This document shows positions 35,757-44,858 of a DNA stretch of 64,000 nucleotides, in pieces. Numbering within the stretch: position 1 is the stretch's first letter; the number at the start of each line of letters is the position of its first letter. The stretch comes from Actinomadura flavalba DSM 45200 (lineage in GTDB: Bacteria > Actinomycetota > Actinomycetes > Streptosporangiales > Streptosporangiaceae): positions 620,001-684,000 of the forward strand of contig NZ_KB894093.1 in assembly GCF_000374305.1 (NCBI RefSeq). Reading direction: 5' to 3'. Both the position numbers and the translations under genes were made by a program. Under the pieces are notes generated by a model. It was not told where the DNA came from. It ran no database searches and was given only the letters and a program-made list of their open reading frames with translations.

Positions 35757-36923
35757 TCATGGCGCGGCATGCGCGACCTCCCCGAAGGTGACGAAACGGT
35801 CCTGCGCGAGCTCCAGGATCGCCGCGTCGACCACGTGTTCCAGCGTGCCGCCCTCGGCCCGGATCGCGCGCTGCCGCTCGTAGGAGGCCCCCTGGTCGAG
35901 GACCTCGCCCGCGATCTTCAGCTCCTCGGCGCAGCCGAGCCGGTCGGCGACCGGTTCCAGCTCACGGATGAGTTCGTAGACCTCGTCGCGCAGCGGGGCC
36001 GTGTTCCCCGAGTCGTCGGTGATGACGATCGCGTCGAGCCCGTACCGGGTGGCGCGCCACTTGTTGTCGCGCACGACCCACGCCGCCGGTCGCGGCAGAG
36101 TGTAACCGCGGTCGAGCTGCTGCTCGAAGAGCGTGACGAGGCTCTGGCAGAGCGCCGCCGCCATCCCCACCTCACGCAACGTCGGAATCCCGTCGAACAT
36201 GCGGATCTCGACCGTGCCGAAGTCCGGATGGGGGCGGATGTCCCACCAGACCTCCTTGATGCTGCGGATCGTCCCCGCGCGCAGCAGCGTCTCCATGTAG
36301 TCCTCGAAGGCGGGCCAGTCGTCGAGCAGGTGCGGCGGACCGGCGGTCGGAAGCTGCCCGAAGACCACCGCCCGGCTCGACGCGAGCCCCGTGTCGCCGC
36401 CGCTCCAGTACGGGCTGGACGCCGTCAGCGCCAGGAAGTGCGGCAGATACCCCGCCAGCGCGTTGACGATCGGGATCGCCTTGTTCGCGTCGGTCACCCC
36501 GACGTGGACGTGCACGCCGAACGTCTGGATGCGGCGGGCCAGCCACTGCATGTTCTCGACCAGGTCGGCGTAGCGCTGCATCGGCGCCATCACCGCGTCG
36601 CGCCAGTCGCTGATGGGGTGCGCGCCCGTGCAGGCCAGCGCGATGTCCCGGGCGCCCGCGACCGTGCGCAGGGCGCTGAGCGTCGCGGCGAGGTCGCTCT
36701 TGGCCTCGCCGACCGTGTCGCTGATCCCGGTGACGATCTCGACGGTGGACTCCATCAGCTCGTGCCGCACTCTGGCGAACGGCGCACCCTCCCCCAGGGC
36801 GGGCAGGTCGGCCAGCACCTCGCGCGCGTCCTGCCGCAGGTGCCTGGTCCCGGTGTCGACGAGCTGGAGCTCCCACTCGACGCCCAGCGTCGCGCCACGG
36901 GACGGGCTGAAGTCAATGGCCAC
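35757..36923 (-). CDS. Glutamate-cysteine ligase-like (GCS2/YbdK) enzyme
   Basis: A 388-residue carboxylate-amine ligase: GVEWELQLVD near the start, TFGVHVHVGVTDANKAIP, and EVWWDIRPHPDFGTVEIRMF, all typical of GCS2. It joins a carboxylate to an amine using ATP; E. coli YbdK makes gamma-glutamylcysteine weakly, so the real substrate is uncertain. GTG 36923 has GGAGGTCGG upstream. Precedes the M20 amidohydrolase in the same transcript. Confidence 0.9.
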   Translation of the reverse strand: MAIDFSPSRGATLGVEWELQLVDTGTRHLRQDAREVLADLPALGEGAPFARVRHELMESTVEIVTGISDTVGEAKSDLAATLSALRTVAGARDIALACTGAHPISDWRDAVMAPMQRYADLVENMQWLARRIQTFGVHVHVGVTDANKAIPIVNALAGYLPHFLALTASSPYWSGGDTGLASSRAVVFGQLPTAGPPHLLDDWPAFEDYMETLLRAGTIRSIKEVWWDIRPHPDFGTVEIRMFDGIPTLREVGMAAALCQSLVTLFEQQLDRGYTLPRPAAWVVRDNKWRATRYGLDAIVITDDSGNTAPLRDEVYELIRELEPVADRLGCAEELKIAGEVLDQGASYERQRAIRAEGGTLEHVVDAAILELAQDRFVTFGEVAHAAP

Positions 36924-37293
36924 GGTCCGACCTCCGTCCACAATCCTCGCAGGCCGGTGCGTGGCACGTGACGTGATTCCGTCAGTGGATCTCCCGGCCG
37001 CACAAACGCGGGTACGGGCGCGTCCCTCACCACCATTGTGACGGCAGGGACGCCCGGGACCACGGAAACCCCGGCCTTTACCGGTCATTTGGTCCGCTCA
37101 GGCGTCGGCGGGCCATGCCCCGTCACCGCGATCGGCCATGTCGGCGGGGGTCGACGCCATCCTATGTGACTAGCCCTCCGCCGCCCCGTCTCGACCTGAT
37201 CATGGTGTGTTCGTGCGAAGCGGGATAGATCGGCGGTCTGTTCCGTGGGTACGGTTTCCTCCGGACCGCTCGACTGAACCGTTTCGGGGAACC
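36924..37293. other. 370-base divergent intergenic region
   Basis: Between GCS2 (minus) and the D-Ala-D-Ala carboxypeptidase (plus). No gene or RNA recognised. One hairpin is visible: GGGCGCGTCCCT at 37016-37027 pairs with AGGGACGCCC at 37046-37055 with one bulge. No clear promoter pair. Confidence 0.6.
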
Positions 37294-38460
37294 ATGGGAC
37301 ACCTTCGCCGCCGCGCCGCCGCACTCGGCGCGCCGCTGGCCGCCTTCTGCCTCGCCGCAGGGCCCGGGGCCGTCGCGGCGTCCGCCGCGCCCGCGGAGCC
37401 CGTCGGCGGCGGACGGCTCGGTGAGACCGGGACGATCGTCGAGGCCGTCCCCGGCCTCAAGCCCCTCCCCAAGATCAACGCCAAGTCGTGGGTGATCGCC
37501 GACGGTGACACCGGCGACGTCCTCGCCGCCAAGAACCCGCACGGGCAGTACCTGCCCGCCAGCACGCTCAAGACGCTGACGGCCCTCGCCCTCATCCCCA
37601 AGCTGGACGCGAACCGCCTGGTGCGGCCGTCGCGGGCGGCGTGCGACGTCGAGGGCACCAAGGTCGGCATGACGCCGAAGATGCAGTACAAGGTGTCCGA
37701 CCTGTTCCACGCGCTGATGATGATGTCGGCCAACGACGCGGCCGTCACGCTCGCCGAGGCGGCCGGGGGCATGCGGCCCGCGCTCGACCTGATGAACGGC
37801 GAGGCGCGGCGCATCAACGCGCGCGACACGCTCGCCGGGTCGCCGAACGGGCTCGACGTCGACCTCGGGCTGACGGTGAAGACGCAGCACACGTCGTCGT
37901 ACGACCTGGCGCTCATCCACCGCGAGGCGATGCGGAACCCGGCGTACGTCACGTACACGTCCAAGCTGACGCACCCGTTCCCCGCGCCGCCGACGAAGAA
38001 GGAGCGCAAGAAGGGCAAGAAGACCGGCGGCTACCCGATCTACACGCACAACCGGATGCTGCCGGGCCAGCGGCACGAGTACGACGGGATGCTCGGCGGC
38101 AAGAACGGATACACGATCGCGGCGGGGCAGACGTTCGTCGCGTCGGCCAAGCGCGGCGACAAGACGATCATCATCGCGCTGATGAAGGCGGACCTGCCGC
38201 CGTCGCCCTACGCCGCCAAGCTCCTGAACTGGGGCTTCGCCGCCGCCGGGACGGCCAAGCCGGTCGGCGTCCTCGTCCCGCCCGGCTCCCTGGAGCGCAA
38301 GGTCTCCCACCCCTCCGCCGGACTCCTCCCCCCGGCCCTCGCCGCCCGCGACGGCTCCCGCGAATGGTGGCTCATCGGCGGCGGCGCCACCGGCGTGGCC
38401 CTGGCCGGCGGCGCCCTCACCCTCGTCCTCCGCCGCCGCAACCCCACCGACGACGCCTAG
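37294..38460 (+). CDS. D-alanyl-D-alanine carboxypeptidase (DacB/PBP5 class)
   Basis: A 388-residue serine peptidase trimming the stem peptide of peptidoglycan. Signal peptide ends about residue 33. Motifs: SxxK as ASTLKT with Ser90 and Lys93, SxN as MSAND, and KTG as GKNGYT. A Lys-rich loop KKERKKGKKTGG is unusual. The C-terminus has a membrane helix (about 358-380) followed by RRRN, so it is anchored. ATG 37294 with GGGGA upstream; longer starts would place the signal peptide internally. Its stop overlaps the VapC stop by four bases. Confidence 0.93.
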   Translation: MGHLRRRAAALGAPLAAFCLAAGPGAVAASAAPAEPVGGGRLGETGTIVEAVPGLKPLPKINAKSWVIADGDTGDVLAAKNPHGQYLPASTLKTLTALALIPKLDANRLVRPSRAACDVEGTKVGMTPKMQYKVSDLFHALMMMSANDAAVTLAEAAGGMRPALDLMNGEARRINARDTLAGSPNGLDVDLGLTVKTQHTSSYDLALIHREAMRNPAYVTYTSKLTHPFPAPPTKKERKKGKKTGGYPIYTHNRMLPGQRHEYDGMLGGKNGYTIAAGQTFVASAKRGDKTIIIALMKADLPPSPYAAKLLNWGFAAAGTAKPVGVLVPPGSLERKVSHPSAGLLPPALAARDGSREWWLIGGGATGVALAGGALTLVLRRRNPTDDA

Positions 38461-38870
38461 ACCTTCACCACCCCGACCCGCGGCCCGCACAGCATCCTCA
38501 GATCATCGGGATCGGACGTGAGCACGGTGACGGGTCCGGGTGCCGCCAGTGCGGTCGCCGCCACGAGCGCGTCGAGCGCATGCCTGTGACCGTGGACGCG
38601 CGCGTCCCGCAACAGCGCCGACGCCCGCCGCGCGATCTCCGTGCCCACCGGCTCGACCACGAGCCGGGAGAGCGTCCACTCCAGCGCCGCCCGGTCGAGC
38701 TTGGGATGCACGACCTCGACGAGGGTCACCGCACTCGTGACGACGCGCAAGTCGTCCGCTTGCGCCAGAGCGAGCCACGCGGTCAGTTCGCGATCACGCC
38801 CGACCGCCTTGGCCAGCCCTTCCGAGTCGAGGACGAGGGTGCCGCCGGTCGCCGCCGCGCGACGCGTCAC
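38457..38870 (-). CDS. PIN-domain toxin (VapC-like)
   Basis: A 137-residue PIN ribonuclease: acidic residues in VLDSEGLAKAV, VTLVEVVHPK, HALDALVAATAL and LTSDPDDLRML match the PIN active site. GTG 38870 overlaps the antitoxin stop by four bases (GTGA), as in VapBC operons. Predicted to cleave RNA when the antitoxin is lost. Confidence 0.88.
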   Translation of the reverse strand: MTRRAAATGGTLVLDSEGLAKAVGRDRELTAWLALAQADDLRVVTSAVTLVEVVHPKLDRAALEWTLSRLVVEPVGTEIARRASALLRDARVHGHRHALDALVAATALAAPGPVTVLTSDPDDLRMLCGPRVGVVKV

Positions 38871-39109
38871 GCCGCGTCCGTGCGCGCCGCGGCCAGCGCC
38901 GCACGCCGCGCCGCGACCTCCTCCTCGGTGATCGGGCCGTGCTCCGCCTCGGCCGCCTCGACCAGCTCCCGCAACGCGTCCCGTTCGAGCTGCCGCTTCA
39001 CGGCCGCCGTCACGTACGCGGAAAGACCCGCCCCGCCGCCGCGCGTCCGCGCCTCTTCGGCAATGTCACGCGGCAGGGTGACCGAGTACTTACGCGTCGG
39101 TTCGCTCAT
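38867..39109 (-). CDS. Ribbon-helix-helix antitoxin (VapB-like)
   Basis: An 80-residue protein with an N-terminal RHH DNA-binding motif: RKYSVTLPRDIAEEARTRGG and LSAYVTAAVKRQLERDAL, then an acidic C-terminal tail (EAAEAEHGPITEEEVAARRA) for toxin binding. First gene of the TA pair; likely autorepressor. ATG 39109. Confidence 0.85.
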   Translation of the reverse strand: MSEPTRKYSVTLPRDIAEEARTRGGGAGLSAYVTAAVKRQLERDALRELVEAAEAEHGPITEEEVAARRAALAAARTDAA

Positions 39110-39168
39110 CTGATTATGCTACCGCAGGTGGCATGAAACGGTGAGGTACGTGTCGCGAAGGAGTGCGG

Positions 39169-40182
39169 TCAGGAACCGGCGGTTGCGGGTTTGGTGTCGT
39201 CCTGCGGTTGGGGTTCGGCCGGGAGGGCGCTGACCGCCTGGGCCGTTTCCGGGGGGACGGGGCGGTCGGTGTCGGCGCGCAGGACCTCGGTGCGGGTGGA
39301 GGTCCAGGCGGCGGCGTACAAAATGTAGCGGGAGACGAAGTTGATCCAGACGACGAGCCCGATCAGGACCGCGAAGCCCGCGTAGACCGGATTGGCCGTC
39401 GTACCCGCCAGCAGCAGCGACGCGATCTGCTTCAGGATCTCGAAGCCGATCGCGCCGAACAGCGCGCCGCGCAGAATGCTGCGCCAGGACGCGCGGGTGC
39501 CCGAGAGGCGGGCGAAGAACATCAGGAAGATCAGCGTGTCGAAGAAGATCGCGACCGCGAGCGACAGGCCCCGCAGCAGCGTGCCGAGGCCGGTGACGTG
39601 GTCAAGGCCGACGAACGACAGCGCCGCGTGCGTCGCCGTGCCCGCCAGCGCCGACACCGCGACGCTCAGCATCAGCATGACGCCGAGGTAGAGCAGGACG
39701 CCCGCGTCGATCAGCTTGTTGACGACGAAGTTGCGCTCCGGCTTCGGGGGGTTCCCCCACATCTCACGCAGCGACTCGCGCAGCACCTGCACCCAGCCCA
39801 GGCCCGTGAACAGCAGACCGGCGAGGCCGATGAGGCCGGCGGCCGTCCGCGACTGGGCGATCTGCTCGACCTGGATCTGGTCGGCCAGTCCCGGCAGCAG
39901 CGAGTTGATCGCGTCGAGGAAGAGGTCGCGGGCGCTCTGGCTGACGAAGACCAGGTAGCCGAGCAGCGCGTACGCCAGCGCCAGGATCGGGAAGAACGAG
40001 AGGAAGCCGTAGTTCGTGAGGGCGGCGGCGAGCCGGTCGCCGCGTTTGTCCTGGTAACGGGTGTAGGAGCGGAAGAGATGGTCGACGGGACCGAACCGCG
40101 CCCGGACCCGCGCCAGCAGGTCTTTCGCGGACTGCGTCATGCTCTGCGCCTTGTCGCGCGTTTTGTCGATCACCTGCGGCAT
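39169..40182 (-). CDS. YihY/virulence factor BrkB family membrane protein
   Basis: A 337-residue protein with six membrane helices and the family pattern: ALTNYGFLSFFPILALAYAL, FTGLGWVQVLRESLREMWG, and VYAGFAVLIGLVVWINFVSR. Function in the family is not settled. C-terminal tail is Pro/Ala/Glu-rich and cytosolic. It lies 33 bases after the 2'-5' RNA ligase gene and is probably part of the trpS transcript. Confidence 0.92.
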   Translation of the reverse strand: MPQVIDKTRDKAQSMTQSAKDLLARVRARFGPVDHLFRSYTRYQDKRGDRLAAALTNYGFLSFFPILALAYALLGYLVFVSQSARDLFLDAINSLLPGLADQIQVEQIAQSRTAAGLIGLAGLLFTGLGWVQVLRESLREMWGNPPKPERNFVVNKLIDAGVLLYLGVMLMLSVAVSALAGTATHAALSFVGLDHVTGLGTLLRGLSLAVAIFFDTLIFLMFFARLSGTRASWRSILRGALFGAIGFEILKQIASLLLAGTTANPVYAGFAVLIGLVVWINFVSRYILYAAAWTSTRTEVLRADTDRPVPPETAQAVSALPAEPQPQDDTKPATAGS

Positions 40183-40215
40183 GTACGCGGCGTACCCACT
40201 TGAAAGCGCTCGATG

Positions 40216-40809
40216 TCAGCGCGGATCGCCGAACGCGAAACGGTCGCGCGGACGCCACACCGCGTCGGCGCCGTGCTCGTAGAGCGCGTAGCCGCCGACC
40301 TCGAAGTCGGCGCGGTAGTCGGCGAGATCCTTGAAGGCACGATCCATCACGTCGTCGGGAAGATGGTGCGCGACCGTCACGTGCGGGTGGTAGGGGAACG
40401 ACAGCTCCCGCTCCAGCGGCCCCTCCAGGACGCGGCGCTGAAGCCGCTCGCAGTGCCCGATCCCGTCGGCGAGCGCCACGAACACCACCGGCGACACCGG
40501 ACGGAACGTGCCGGTGCCGCGCAGCCGGATGGCGAACCGCCGCTCGGACGCGGCGACGTCCGCCAGGTGCCGGGTGATGTCCGGCAGGGACGCCTCGGCC
40601 ACCTCCGTCGGCGGCAGCAGCGTGATGTGCGTGGGGATCGCCGTCGCCAGCGGGTCACCGAGCGCCGAGCGGACCCGCTGGAGGAAACCCCCGTACGGGT
40701 CGGGGATGGGGATCGCCACGCCGATCGTGCGGCAGCCGGGCGGCGGCCCGCCGGGGCGGGTGGACGCGGCGCGCGGCGATCCCGGTTCGCATGGTGCTCC
40801 CCCCGTCAC
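40216..40809 (-). CDS. 2'-5' RNA ligase family protein
   Basis: A ~197-residue two-histidine (2H) phosphoesterase: first HxT in IPTHITLLPPT, second in YHPHVTVAHHL. 2H enzymes open cyclic phosphates or join 2'-5' ends. GTG 40809 has GAGGGGGGC upstream but gives a 25-residue Pro/Gly-rich N-terminal extension before RTIGVAIPIP. 55 bases after trpS. Confidence 0.88.
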   Translation of the reverse strand: MTGGAPCEPGSPRAASTRPGGPPPGCRTIGVAIPIPDPYGGFLQRVRSALGDPLATAIPTHITLLPPTEVAEASLPDITRHLADVAASERRFAIRLRGTGTFRPVSPVVFVALADGIGHCERLQRRVLEGPLERELSFPYHPHVTVAHHLPDDVMDRAFKDLADYRADFEVGGYALYEHGADAVWRPRDRFAFGDPR

Positions 40810-40864
40810 GTCCGCCCCCCTCAGCGTTCACCTGCCCGGCCGCGCCGCCCGTCCCGCCGCCCTT

Positions 40865-41908
40865 TCAGCGGCCCCGCGCCACGAAGCCGACGCGGTCGCG
40901 CACGACCTCCATCGTCCGGGCCGCGACGGCGCCCGCCCGCTCGGCGCCGACGGCGAGCAGCCGGTCGAGCTGTTCCTCGTCGGCCAGGAGCCGGTGGGTC
41001 CGTTCCCGGATCGGCGTGAACGTGTCGGCGACGAGCGCGGCGAGGTCCTTCTTGAAGGTGCCGTACCCGCTTCCGGCGTATTTGCGCTCGACCTCGTCGT
41101 AGGAGATGCCCTCCAACGACGCATAGATGCGGACAAGGTTGGAGATTCCGGGCTTTTCGGTCTCGTCGTAGCGGACGTCGGAGCCCGTGTCGGTGACCGC
41201 GCGCATGAACTTCTTGCGCAGCGGGCCGGGCTCCTCCAGGACCTCCACGATGCCCTGCGGCGAGGAGGACGACTTGCTCATCTTCGCCGTCGGCTCCTGA
41301 AGGTCGGTGATCTTGGCCGCGTCCTTCGGGATGAACGCCTCCGGTACCGCGAACGTCTCGCCGAACCGGTGGTTGAAGCGCTGCGCGAGCGTGCGGGTCA
41401 GCTCCAGGTGCTGGCGCTGGTCCTCCCCGACGGGGACCTCTAGCGCGCCGCCGTGGCCGGGGGTGTAGAGCAGGATGTCGGCGGCCATGAGCACCGGATA
41501 GGTGAACAGCCCGACCGTCGTGGCGGACGAGCCGTACTTGGTGGACTTGTCCTTGAACTGCGTCATCCGTCCGGCCTCGCCGAACCCGGTGAGGCAGCCC
41601 AGCACCCACGCCAGCTCGGCGTGCTCGGGCACGTGACTCTGCACGAAAAGCGTCGACACGTCCTGGTCGAGGCCCATCGCCAGGCACTGCGCCGCCGCGA
41701 CGCGGCTGCGCCGCCGCAGGGCCCTCGGGTCGTGCTCGACCGTGATCGCGTGCAGGTCGACGACGCAGTAGAAGGCGTCGTGCGTCTCCTGCATGGCCAC
41801 CCACTGGCGGACCGCGCCCAGGTAGTTCCCGAGGTGGAACGAGTCGCCGGTGGGCTGGATGCCGGAGAGGACGCGCGGTAGCGTGCTTCCGGACGGTGTT
41901 TCGGACAT
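40865..41908 (-). CDS. trpS: Tryptophanyl-tRNA synthetase
   Basis: A ~347-residue class I synthetase: HIGH-like HLGNYLG after [15 protein letters not shown] loop [12 protein letters not shown], and the Trp pocket [12 protein letters not shown] with [15 protein letters not shown]. It charges tRNA-Trp. ATG 41908 is taken; GTG 41914 two codons upstream is possible. Heads a transcript with the 2'-5' ligase and YihY genes. Confidence 0.96.
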   Translation of the reverse strand: MSETPSGSTLPRVLSGIQPTGDSFHLGNYLGAVRQWVAMQETHDAFYCVVDLHAITVEHDPRALRRRSRVAAAQCLAMGLDQDVSTLFVQSHVPEHAELAWVLGCLTGFGEAGRMTQFKDKSTKYGSSATTVGLFTYPVLMAADILLYTPGHGGALEVPVGEDQRQHLELTRTLAQRFNHRFGETFAVPEAFIPKDAAKITDLQEPTAKMSKSSSSPQGIVEVLEEPGPLRKKFMRAVTDTGSDVRYDETEKPGISNLVRIYASLEGISYDEVERKYAGSGYGTFKKDLAALVADTFTPIRERTHRLLADEEQLDRLLAVGAERAGAVAARTMEVVRDRVGFVARGR

Positions 41909-42204
41909 GTCCACGGGTCGATTCTCTCAGGCCCCGTTCCGGACGGCGCCGCCGCGTGACCGCGAACGGCGGACGACACCGGCCGCACGAGGACGGTGGG
42001 CGTGCGATCGGCACGTGGCGACCCGCGTCCCGGCCGAGGCGGTGACCGGCGGACCCTGCGGTGCCACGCGTCTTCCGGGTCATCCTATTCACCGTCCCAG
42101 CGCCCCTCCGATCGGTTTTCCACAGGCTGCGGCGTGCGCCGCGCGGGGTGGGCGTGCCGCGCTAGCCTGGGGCGTTCGCAGGCGTCGGGGTGGGAGGTCG
42201 GGTC

Positions 42205-43167
42205 GTGAAGCTGCTCGTCACGGGCGGAGCGGGATACATCGGCAGTGTCGTCGCGGCGCGGTTGCTGGGGGCCGGGCACGAGGTCGTCGTACTGGACGAC
42301 CTGTCCACCGGCCACGCCGACGCCGTGCCGGGCGGGGCGACGTTCGTGCGCGGCACGCTGCGCGAGGCCGCCGCCGAGGTGCTCACCGGCGCCGGATTCG
42401 ACGCGGTGCTGCACTTCGCCGCCAAGTCGCTCGTCGGCGAGTCCGTCGAGAAGCCCGGCCTGTACTGGGACAAGAACCTCGGTGAGACCCTCGCCCTGCT
42501 CGACGCCATGCGCGGCGCGGGCGTCGGCCGCATCGTGTTCTCCTCCACCGCCGCCACCTACGGCGAGCCGGAGTCCACGCCCATCCTGGAGACCGACCCG
42601 ACGCGCCCCACCAACCCCTACGGCGCGTCCAAGCTCGCGATCGACGCGGCGCTCACCGAGTTCGCCCGGCTTTACGGGCTCGGCGCGGTGTCACTGCGGT
42701 ACTTCAACGTCGCGGGCGCGCTGCTGGAGGAGGGCATCGCCCTCGGCGAGCGGCACACCGTGGAGACGCACCTCGTCCCGAACGTGCTGAAGGTCGCGCT
42801 CGGCGAGCGCGAGGCCGTGCAGCTCTTCGGCGACGACTACCCCACCCCGGACGGCACCTGCGTCCGCGACTACATCCACGTCGTCGACCTCGCGCACGCG
42901 CACCTGCTCGCGCTCGACGCGTGCGCGGCCGGCGCCCACCAGATCTTCAACCTGGGCAGCGGCACCGGGTACTCGGTGCACGAGGTCGTCGCGGTGTGCC
43001 GCGAGGTCACCGGCCACGCGATCCCCGCCGAGATGCGCGGCCGCCGCCCCGGCGACCCGGCCGTCCTCGTCGCCTCCTCCGACAGGATTCGCTCCGCCCT
43101 GGGCTGGAAGCCCGAACGCGACCTGCACCGCATGGTCGCCGACGCCTGGAGCTTCGCCACGCGATGA
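42205..43167 (+). CDS. galE: UDP-glucose 4-epimerase
   Basis: A 320-residue extended short-chain dehydrogenase: NAD motif TGGAGYIGS, catalytic SSTAATYG and YGASK (Tyr-x3-Lys), then LRYFNVAGA and [11 protein letters not shown] near the end. It interconverts UDP-glucose and UDP-galactose. GTG 42205 has GGGAGG upstream. The last four bases overlap the start of the GHMP-kinase-like gene (ATGA), consistent with a gal operon. Confidence 0.95.
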   Translation: MKLLVTGGAGYIGSVVAARLLGAGHEVVVLDDLSTGHADAVPGGATFVRGTLREAAAEVLTGAGFDAVLHFAAKSLVGESVEKPGLYWDKNLGETLALLDAMRGAGVGRIVFSSTAATYGEPESTPILETDPTRPTNPYGASKLAIDAALTEFARLYGLGAVSLRYFNVAGALLEEGIALGERHTVETHLVPNVLKVALGEREAVQLFGDDYPTPDGTCVRDYIHVVDLAHAHLLALDACAAGAHQIFNLGSGTGYSVHEVVAVCREVTGHAIPAEMRGRRPGDPAVLVASSDRIRSALGWKPERDLHRMVADAWSFATR

Positions 43168-44459
43168 CCGCCGCCTGGCGCGTCCCGGGCCGCCTCACCC
43201 TCCTGGGCGACCCGTCCACCCTCGCCCTCACCGTCACGATCCCCGGCACCCTCACCGTCGAGGCCACGCCGCGAGCCGACGACGCCCTGGAGATCGACCA
43301 CAACGGCACCGTCACCACCATCGACCTCACCCCGCCCGACGCGCACACACCCACCACCGACCGCCAGAACACGGGCAACGCCGACAGCCGACCGGGACGC
43401 CCACTCCGGCCGACCCCGCGCACAACCGAAGGCCAGAACGCACGCCGCAGCGGCAGCCGACCGAGACGCTGGCTCCGGCCCACCCCGCGCACAACCAAAG
43501 GCCAGGACGCACGCCGCGTCGGCGGCGGACTGGGGCGCTGGCTCCGGCCCACCCCGCGCACCGCACACACAACCGGCACCGAGACACCCGCCATCGGCGG
43601 TCAGGCCGCAGGCCGCGTCGGTGGCCGACTGGGCTGGTGGCGTCGGAGACGCCGGGACGCCGGAACGGTGATCGTCCCGTGGGCGGCGGACGTCGCCGAG
43701 ATCGCCCGGCGGCTCGGAGCGGGCGGCGGGACGATCACGGTGCGCGGCGAGTGCGTGGGCGCCGACGCGGCGCTGACGACCGGAGTGGCGCTCGTACTAC
43801 GCGATCTGTATCGACCCGACTGGACGACAGCAGAACTGGCACGCCACGTGCCCGACACGTCCGTCCTGGACGCCGTCGAGGGACACGCCCGCCTCGTGCG
43901 AGAGGGCCGAACAACCGGCCCCCCACTCCCCTTCGACCTCGCCACCGCCGACCTCACCGCCCTGCTCGTCGACACCGGCTCACCGCTCCAGGGTGGGCGG
44001 GCTGGGGGCGATGGTGCGCGGGACGGGGCTGAGCGCGAGCGTGCTGCTGCGGTTCTGGGGGTGGCCCGTCTTGGTGATGTGGAGGATCTTGCGGCGGCGC
44101 TGGCTCGGTTGCGCGAGCCTCGGCTGCGCGGACGTCTTCAGCACGCGGTCACCGAGAAGCATCGGGTGGAGGCGGCGGCGGGGCTGTTGCGAGCGGGTGC
44201 GCTCGCCGAGTTCGGCGCGATGCTCAACGCGTCGCAGCTCTCCCTGCGCGACCAGGAACGCGCCTCCTGGCCGGACGCCGACGCCGCCGTCAACGCCGCC
44301 GTCCACGCGGGCGCACGCGGCGCCCGGATCACCGACGGCCGCGTCCTGCTTCTCGTCCCCGCCGCCCGCGCGGACGCCGTGCGAGACACCGTCACCCGCG
44401 CCGTCCCCCGGGCGACACTCACTCCCCTGACACCGACCGGGCCACCGACGCCCGCCTGA
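43164..44459 (+). CDS. Degenerate GHMP (galactokinase-like) kinase with in-frame repeats
   Basis: A 431-residue protein coupled to galE. The start [14 protein letters not shown] resembles the galactokinase opening (APGRVNLIGEH), and [16 protein letters not shown] aligns with the GHMP ATP loop (GAGLSSSAALEVA) without its Gly/Ser. Later parts match the kinase C-terminus ([34 protein letters not shown]). Residues 64-159 are a 23-residue repeat rich in Arg/Pro/Gly (see 43353-43640) interrupting the kinase fold. Missing catalytic residues suggest a decayed or repurposed galK. Confidence in activity is low. Confidence 0.65.
   Translation: MTAAWRVPGRLTLLGDPSTLALTVTIPGTLTVEATPRADDALEIDHNGTVTTIDLTPPDAHTPTTDRQNTGNADSRPGRPLRPTPRTTEGQNARRSGSRPRRWLRPTPRTTKGQDARRVGGGLGRWLRPTPRTAHTTGTETPAIGGQAAGRVGGRLGWWRRRRRDAGTVIVPWAADVAEIARRLGAGGGTITVRGECVGADAALTTGVALVLRDLYRPDWTTAELARHVPDTSVLDAVEGHARLVREGRTTGPPLPFDLATADLTALLVDTGSPLQGGRAGGDGARDGAERERAAAVLGVARLGDVEDLAAALARLREPRLRGRLQHAVTEKHRVEAAAGLLRAGALAEFGAMLNASQLSLRDQERASWPDADAAVNAAVHAGARGARITDGRVLLLVPAARADAVRDTVTRAVPRATLTPLTPTGPPTPA
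43353..43640 (+). repeat. In-frame 69-bp (23-residue) repeat in kinase-like gene
   Basis: The 69-base unit begins CTCCGGCC at 43404, 43473 and 43542; peptides [20 protein letters not shown] and [20 protein letters not shown] show the match. Half a copy precedes ([17 protein letters not shown]) and a decayed copy follows, about 3.5 in all. Period is a multiple of three, so the frame is kept. Confidence 0.85.
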
Positions 44460-44762
44460 CCGCTCCGCGACGCCGCAGTATCGCTACGCCTCGCCGTTCC
44501 CCGCGCCCGCCACCGACGCCCGTGTGACCGCCCAGCGACGCCGCAGGTCGCTACGCCTCGCCGTTCCCCGTGCCCGCCACCGACGCCCGTGTGACCGCCC
44601 CGCGACGCCGCAGGTCGCTACGCCTCGCCCGTTCCCCCGCTCGCGACCGACGCCCGCCTGACCGCCTCCGCCGCGCCGCAGTATCGCTACGCCTCGCCGT
44701 TCCCTCACGCCCGCCACCGACGCCCGTGTGACCGTCTCCGCCACGCTGCGGTCTCGCTACGT
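44441..44762 (+). repeat. 67-bp tandem repeat seeded at the kinase-like gene's 3' end
   Basis: GCCACCGACGCCCG starts at 44441, 44509, 44576, (44643 as GCGACCGACG) and 44714: periods 68, 67, 67 and 71. Each copy holds the CCACCGACGCCCG-TGACCG context of the gene's stop plus CGCCGCAG-TCGCTACGCCTCGCCGTTCC. Copy one contains the real stop codon at 44457-44459. No gene is seen from 44460 to 44858. Confidence 0.9.
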
Positions 44763-44858
44763 CAGTGATGTGCTGGGCCTGCGATGGTGTTCCCGGTGCG
44801 TGCCCGGCCGCTGCGCACGGACGGCGGCGGTTCGGGGGCGTGGAATGGGACCTCCTCG

